The translations under genes and the position numbers were made by a program. From positions 109,189 through 173,188 of the forward strand of contig CAVVTR010000001.1 in NCBI GenBank assembly GCA_963751245.1: a stretch of 64,000 nt of DNA, read 5' to 3'. Positions 62,558 to 64,000 of this stretch are shown here, piece after piece. Source of the stretch: CAVVTR01 sp963751245. Lineage in GTDB: Bacteria; Acidobacteriota; Thermoanaerobaculia; Thermoanaerobaculales; Thermoanaerobaculaceae. The notes under the pieces are model-generated. The model had not been told where the DNA came from and made no database searches. It saw only the letters and a list, made by a program, of their open reading frames with translations. The number at the start of each line of letters is the position of its first letter. Position 1 is the stretch's first letter.

Positions 62558-63982
62558 CCTCAATGCGCCCGCAGGGTTGAGCCCGCGGAAATCCGCTCCG
62601 CGGCGGAGTTCGCTAACGGCCTCTGGCAGTTTCAATGGGGCCGCGGGGTTGAGCCCGCGGAAATCCGGAGAATGGCGCCCGGCTGCGCGCAATCGTCACC
62701 TCGCTTCAATGGGGCCGCGGGGTTGAGCCCGCGGAAATCATGACGCGGCTGGAGACGCGCAGCCAGTCGCTGCAGCTTCAATGGGGCCGCGGGGTTGAGC
62801 CCGCGGAAATCCTCTGAAGCGTGGTGAGCTGTGGTCGAGGGTCGAGCTTCAATGGGGCCGCGGGGTTGAGCCCGCGGAAATCGGGCTGCGGGAAGTCCCG
62901 CTGCGAGCGGACGATCGTGCTTCAATGGGGCCGCGGGGTTGAGCCCGCGGAAATAGCCCAAGGAGTTCGCCGACCTCGTCGCCGCCATCGGGCTTCAATG
63001 GGGCCGCGGGGTTGAGCCCGCGGAAATGCAGCTCGCTCGGAGGCGCGCAACTTGTTCGGGATCGCCTTCAATGGGGCCGCGGGGTTGAGCCCGCGGAAAT
63101 TTCGCCATGACGATCCAGCACTTCGGCCTCGCCGTCTTGCCTTCAATGGGGCCGCGGGGTTGAGCCCGCGGAAATCGTCCGCCGTGCGTCGTAGTCGCCG
63201 CTGCACCGTCGACCTTCAATGGGGCCGCGGGGTTGAGCCCGCGGAAATCTCGTCGCCGGGGCGACGCTCGGAGCCTGACGTACGCCCTTCAATGGGGCCG
63301 CGGGGTTGAGCCCGCGGAAATGCGTCGAGCGCAGTACCGCCAGCGCCGCGAGCGCTGTACCTTCAATGGGGCCGCGGGGTTGAGCCCGCGGAAATGCACG
63401 CCGTGCGCGGCCGACGACCGATCGAGCACTCTCCTTCAATGGGGCCGCGGGGTTGAGCCCGCGGAAATGCGACGTGCGCTGGTCAGCGCGTCGCGCCTAG
63501 CCGCGCCTTCAATGGGGCCGCGGGGTTGAGCCCGCGGAAATCGACGGCGGCCGATCAGCGACCGACGACAGTCCTCGCCTTCAATGGGGCCGCGGGGTTG
63601 AGCCCGCGGAAATCGTCGTCGCGGCACGAGGACCGACCGCTGGCTGACCGTCCTTCAATGGGGCCGCGGGGTTGAGCCCGCGGAAATCGACGCGGCTCGC
63701 GTCCGACGGTCGCCGCGAGCCGCCCTTCAATGGGGCCGCGGGGTTGAGCCCGCGGAAATCGCGCGGTGCCACGACGTCGCGGATCGCAGCTACCGTCCTT
63801 CAATGGGGCCGCGGGGTTGAGCCCGCGGAAATGCGCTGCGCGACGATGCAAGTCCGCGGATCGCTGACCATCCTTCAATGGGGCCGCGGGGTTGAGCCCG
63901 CGGAAATGTCCCGATCGCCCGAGCAGTCTGCGCGCTGCACCGTCATCCTTCAATGGGGCCGCGGGGTTGAGCCCGCGGAAAC
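62558..63982 (-). CRISPR. CRISPR array, at least 20 repeats and 19 spacers
   Basis: A 35-nt core repeat starts CTTCAATGGGGCCGCGGGG and ends GAGCCCGCGGAAAT (plus-strand reading). It occurs at 62558, 62630, 62704, 62776, 62847, 62920, 62993, 63066, 63141, 63214, 63287, 63361, 63434, 63507, 63579, 63653, 63725, 63798, 63873 and 63948. Spacers are 36-40 nt and all different. Repeat 1 has four mismatches and repeat 2 one, so the left end is the old, trailer end. On the minus strand the repeat ends ATTGAAG, as processed class 1 crRNA handles do, so transcription is probably right to left with leader and cas genes beyond the window. The stem is CCGCGGG/CCCGCGG. Repeat 20 ends in C, not T; the array may continue. 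Confidence 0.97.
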
Positions 63983-64000
63983 CGTGTCGAGCCTTCGAGG

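Noticed and set aside
62632..63953. Several open frames through the right end whose translations repeat FRGLNPAAPLK or NGAAGLSPRK
   Set aside because: They are translations of the CRISPR repeats in different frames; spacers differ and no start or ribosome site is conserved.
1..64000. tRNA, rRNA, insertion sequences, transposases, integrases or attachment sites
   Set aside because: None seen: no GGTTCGA-type T-arm with matching acceptor stem in intergenic DNA, no transposase motifs, no target-site duplications.

Overview
The window (about 70% GC, densely coding on both strands) comes from a diderm, heterotrophic, probably environmental bacterium. The outer membrane is inferred from a TonB-dependent receptor (1901-4090) and a TolC-type outer-membrane channel in an EmrAB efflux operon (30842-34851). 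The phylum cannot be fixed from sequence alone; high-GC diderm lineages such as Acidobacteriota, Methylomirabilota, Gemmatimonadota or Myxococcota are all possible. There are no rRNAs, tRNAs, insertion sequences, transposases or prophage genes that I can see. Nearly all of the window is chromosomal housekeeping, metabolic and envelope genes, with a CRISPR array at the right edge and no cas genes in view.

Layout. 0-7.8 kb: truncated DUF2231-like membrane protein, SthA transhydrogenase, TonB receptor, DinB-like protein, heme A synthase, SDR, STAS protein, TspO. 7.84-8.34 kb: a non-coding block of three tandem units of about 185-190 bp. Each unit has a terminator-like hairpin, and the third unit keeps the hairpin with compensatory changes on both arms; this is the best candidate for an undescribed element here. 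8.4-15.3 kb: thioesterase, PEP-synthase regulatory protein, PanE, PspC/LiaF-like envelope-stress pair, OsmC, CDF transporter, PLP lyase. 15.3-19.9 kb: a minus-strand operon pncB, methyltransferase, FAD oxidoreductase, type III polyketide synthase. 20-28.4 kb: aquaporin, cyclopropane-fatty-acid-type methyltransferase, TreT-like glycosyltransferase, acetate kinase, RNase E/G, NADP oxidoreductase. 28.6-35 kb: secreted DUF2541-like protein, acyl-CoA synthetase, TolC-EmrA-EmrB. 35-40 kb: GDPD, FSR-type MFS, lipoprotein and an unrecognised 586-aa protein, all plus strand. 40-46.7 kb: CPA antiporter, KUP potassium transporter, DUF4097-like protein, UbiA prenyltransferase, two tiny membrane proteins. 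46.7-57.8 kb: HAD phosphatases, amidase, glycogen-synthase-type GT4, CAP protein, CPXCG protein, M20 peptidase, flavin reductase, DUF362 protein, PolB-like exonuclease, ferritin-like protein, small unknown. 58-62.3 kb: aldehyde dehydrogenase, RimK-like ATP-grasp ligase and a GNAT/C39-peptidase fusion, the last two convergent. 62.4-64 kb: the 3' end of a DUF1295 gene abutting a CRISPR array of at least 20 repeats.

Two window-wide patterns matter. First, about fifteen genes carry single-base frameshifts, where I could localise them mostly +/-1 in short G or C runs, in clusters (11-13, 25.7-27.4, 44.4-45, 49-52.3, 56.9-60.7 kb). Each lies within otherwise intact conserved protein sequence. Base-calling or assembly error is the likeliest cause, so these genes are annotated as full spans with frameshifts noted. 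Second, several genes on both strands have TAnnnT 6-9 nt before the start codon, which suggests leaderless transcription, while others have TAnnnT further upstream plus a Shine-Dalgarno. Metabolically the genes point to NAD(P)H balancing, acetate overflow, trehalose/glycogen metabolism, heme A-dependent respiration, K+ and Na+/H+ homeostasis and phenolic-lipid or quinone-like polyketide synthesis.
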